From positions 23,245,001-23,309,000 of the forward strand of contig NC_079875.1 of the NCBI RefSeq assembly GCF_029227915.1: 64,000 nt of DNA, written 5' to 3'. Within the stretch, counting starts at the first letter, position 1. Every line of letters begins with the position of its first letter. The DNA is from Hydractinia symbiolongicarpus (Eukaryota > Cnidaria > Hydrozoa > Anthoathecata > Hydractiniidae). The position numbers and the translations under genes are program-made. Shown in pieces: positions 24,432 through 64,000 of this stretch. A model generated the notes under the pieces. It saw only the letters and a program-made list of their open reading frames with translations. It did no database searches and had not been told where the DNA came from.

Positions 24432-25341
24432 AAGATGGTGTACATTTTTAATATTTTTAATATATTTCTTTTAGTTTATATGTTGTACTGTTCATATTCT
24501 GTTTGGTGAGCTCTTATGGAATGGCATGTTATATATTTTCATGTTGATATATGGCTGGCATAAGGAAATACAGCAATGATTAAACTATTATTTTTCATAA
24601 ACACGTTTTCTTTATCAGCCCAACATCCACAGAATGAATGTTCAATTACACTTCTTGGAATGTTAACTTTTTTAGTTACAATTTTTCATCGTCAGAGAGT
24701 TGATTTTACTTCCTATCGAAACTCTTGCTAAATTTAACTTTAGTTGTTTTAATTTCCTTTTTTGCTAATAAAAACACCTGCAAGCGAGAGGTACTAGGGA
24801 CAAGGTTGTACGTACTATAATTAAACGCTGTTATATCTATTTTGTGCAAAAATAGGAAGTAAATATTTGTCTGTACTGGCTGTGACGTCACAAGCTGGCG
24901 ATGCATTTTACCACGAGTTTAATACGATGACCGTCGTGGTTTTTACGTATTAAAAGTCGCTTTTAATATTTTTAATACAATTATGTTAACCCTATTCAGC
25001 CCTTCGGGTGAAAGTGAAAATTTCCTGATAAACTACGACCAAATCTTTGCCGAAGGTTAACCGAATACCTCTTAATCTCCCAGCGGCTATTTCTTATGTC
25101 TTTATACAAAACTGAAAAAGTTTTGGAAAAATCTCGACTGTGTTATTCCCAAATTTAAAAAGAGAAAAACAAAATGATTTTTTTGAAAACATGGAAACCA
25201 GTTCACTGTTTTCGAAGATTAAGTACACTTTCATTATAATCTAAAAAAATAATGATGATGTTGACGTTAGTTGGAAGCTTGAAAAGGGGACGATTCTCTC
25301 GTTTCATACAGTCGATAGAGAAAGTGGAAGAAGGATACAAG
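23796..25341. other. Intergenic region between CCDC87-like and macroglobulin genes
   Basis: The 3' flank of the CCDC87-like gene has a candidate poly-A signal, AATAAA, at 24134-24139. A (TA)n microsatellite lies at about 24404-24431. The region before 25342 must hold the macroglobulin promoter if exon 1 is right, but I see no TATA box or other clear promoter element. Confidence 0.5.

Positions 25342-64000
<38,659 letters not shown>

Overview
This is animal nuclear DNA, AT-rich, with short exons, GT-AG introns, and introns and spacers filled by mobile DNA. The two host genes I recognise (a CCDC87 orthologue and an alpha-2-macroglobulin-family gene) are metazoan. The mix of Polinton, KDZ, PIF/Harbinger, piggyBac, LINE, SINE and Helitron-like debris, and a multi-copy 'GCDTT' protein family, looks most like a cnidarian, perhaps a hydrozoan. 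The taxon is inference.

Layout. (1) 247-23795, + strand: a 21-exon gene for a CCDC87-like coiled-coil protein (676 codons plus stop). All exon phases agree. Its introns hold a MITE, a LINE 3' end, two tRNA-derived SINEs, a Harbinger transposase remnant, a roughly 59-bp minisatellite, piggyBac and LINE remnants on the minus strand, and a 1.06-kb TTAA-flanked inverted-repeat element. (2) 25342 to beyond the window end, + strand: an alpha-2-macroglobulin-family gene. A candidate signal-peptide exon at 25342-25400 is followed by a 14.9-kb first intron, then 16 further exons. They cover MG1 to just past the bait region. The thioester domain lies outside the window.

Intron 1 of the macroglobulin gene contains two large DNA elements. 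The first (26394-30655) has perfect 41-bp terminal inverted repeats and a two-exon gene for a 'GCDTT' protein with a C-terminal Cys-rich CXC-like domain. The second (31541-38982) has about 130-bp inverted termini and a 7-bp target duplication, carries a decayed KDZ-type transposase-associated gene and a nested Harbinger-like element, and sits exactly on a splice acceptor of a small, probably element-derived gene. Later introns hold a 2.1-kb array of a 33-bp repeat open on both strands, three TA-flanked pogo-like MITEs, a Helitron-like element with a 0.5-kb CTGT microsatellite, and an 8-kb Polinton/Maverick relative (52525-60594).

The Polinton keeps 220-bp terminal inverted repeats, a broken protein-primed DNA polymerase, a packaging ATPase with one stop, several small tightly packed genes, and a minus-strand gene with DUF4116-like repeats. 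I see no integrase, protease or major capsid gene, so it looks like a shortened, dead copy. Most mobile elements here are degraded. The host exons themselves appear intact.
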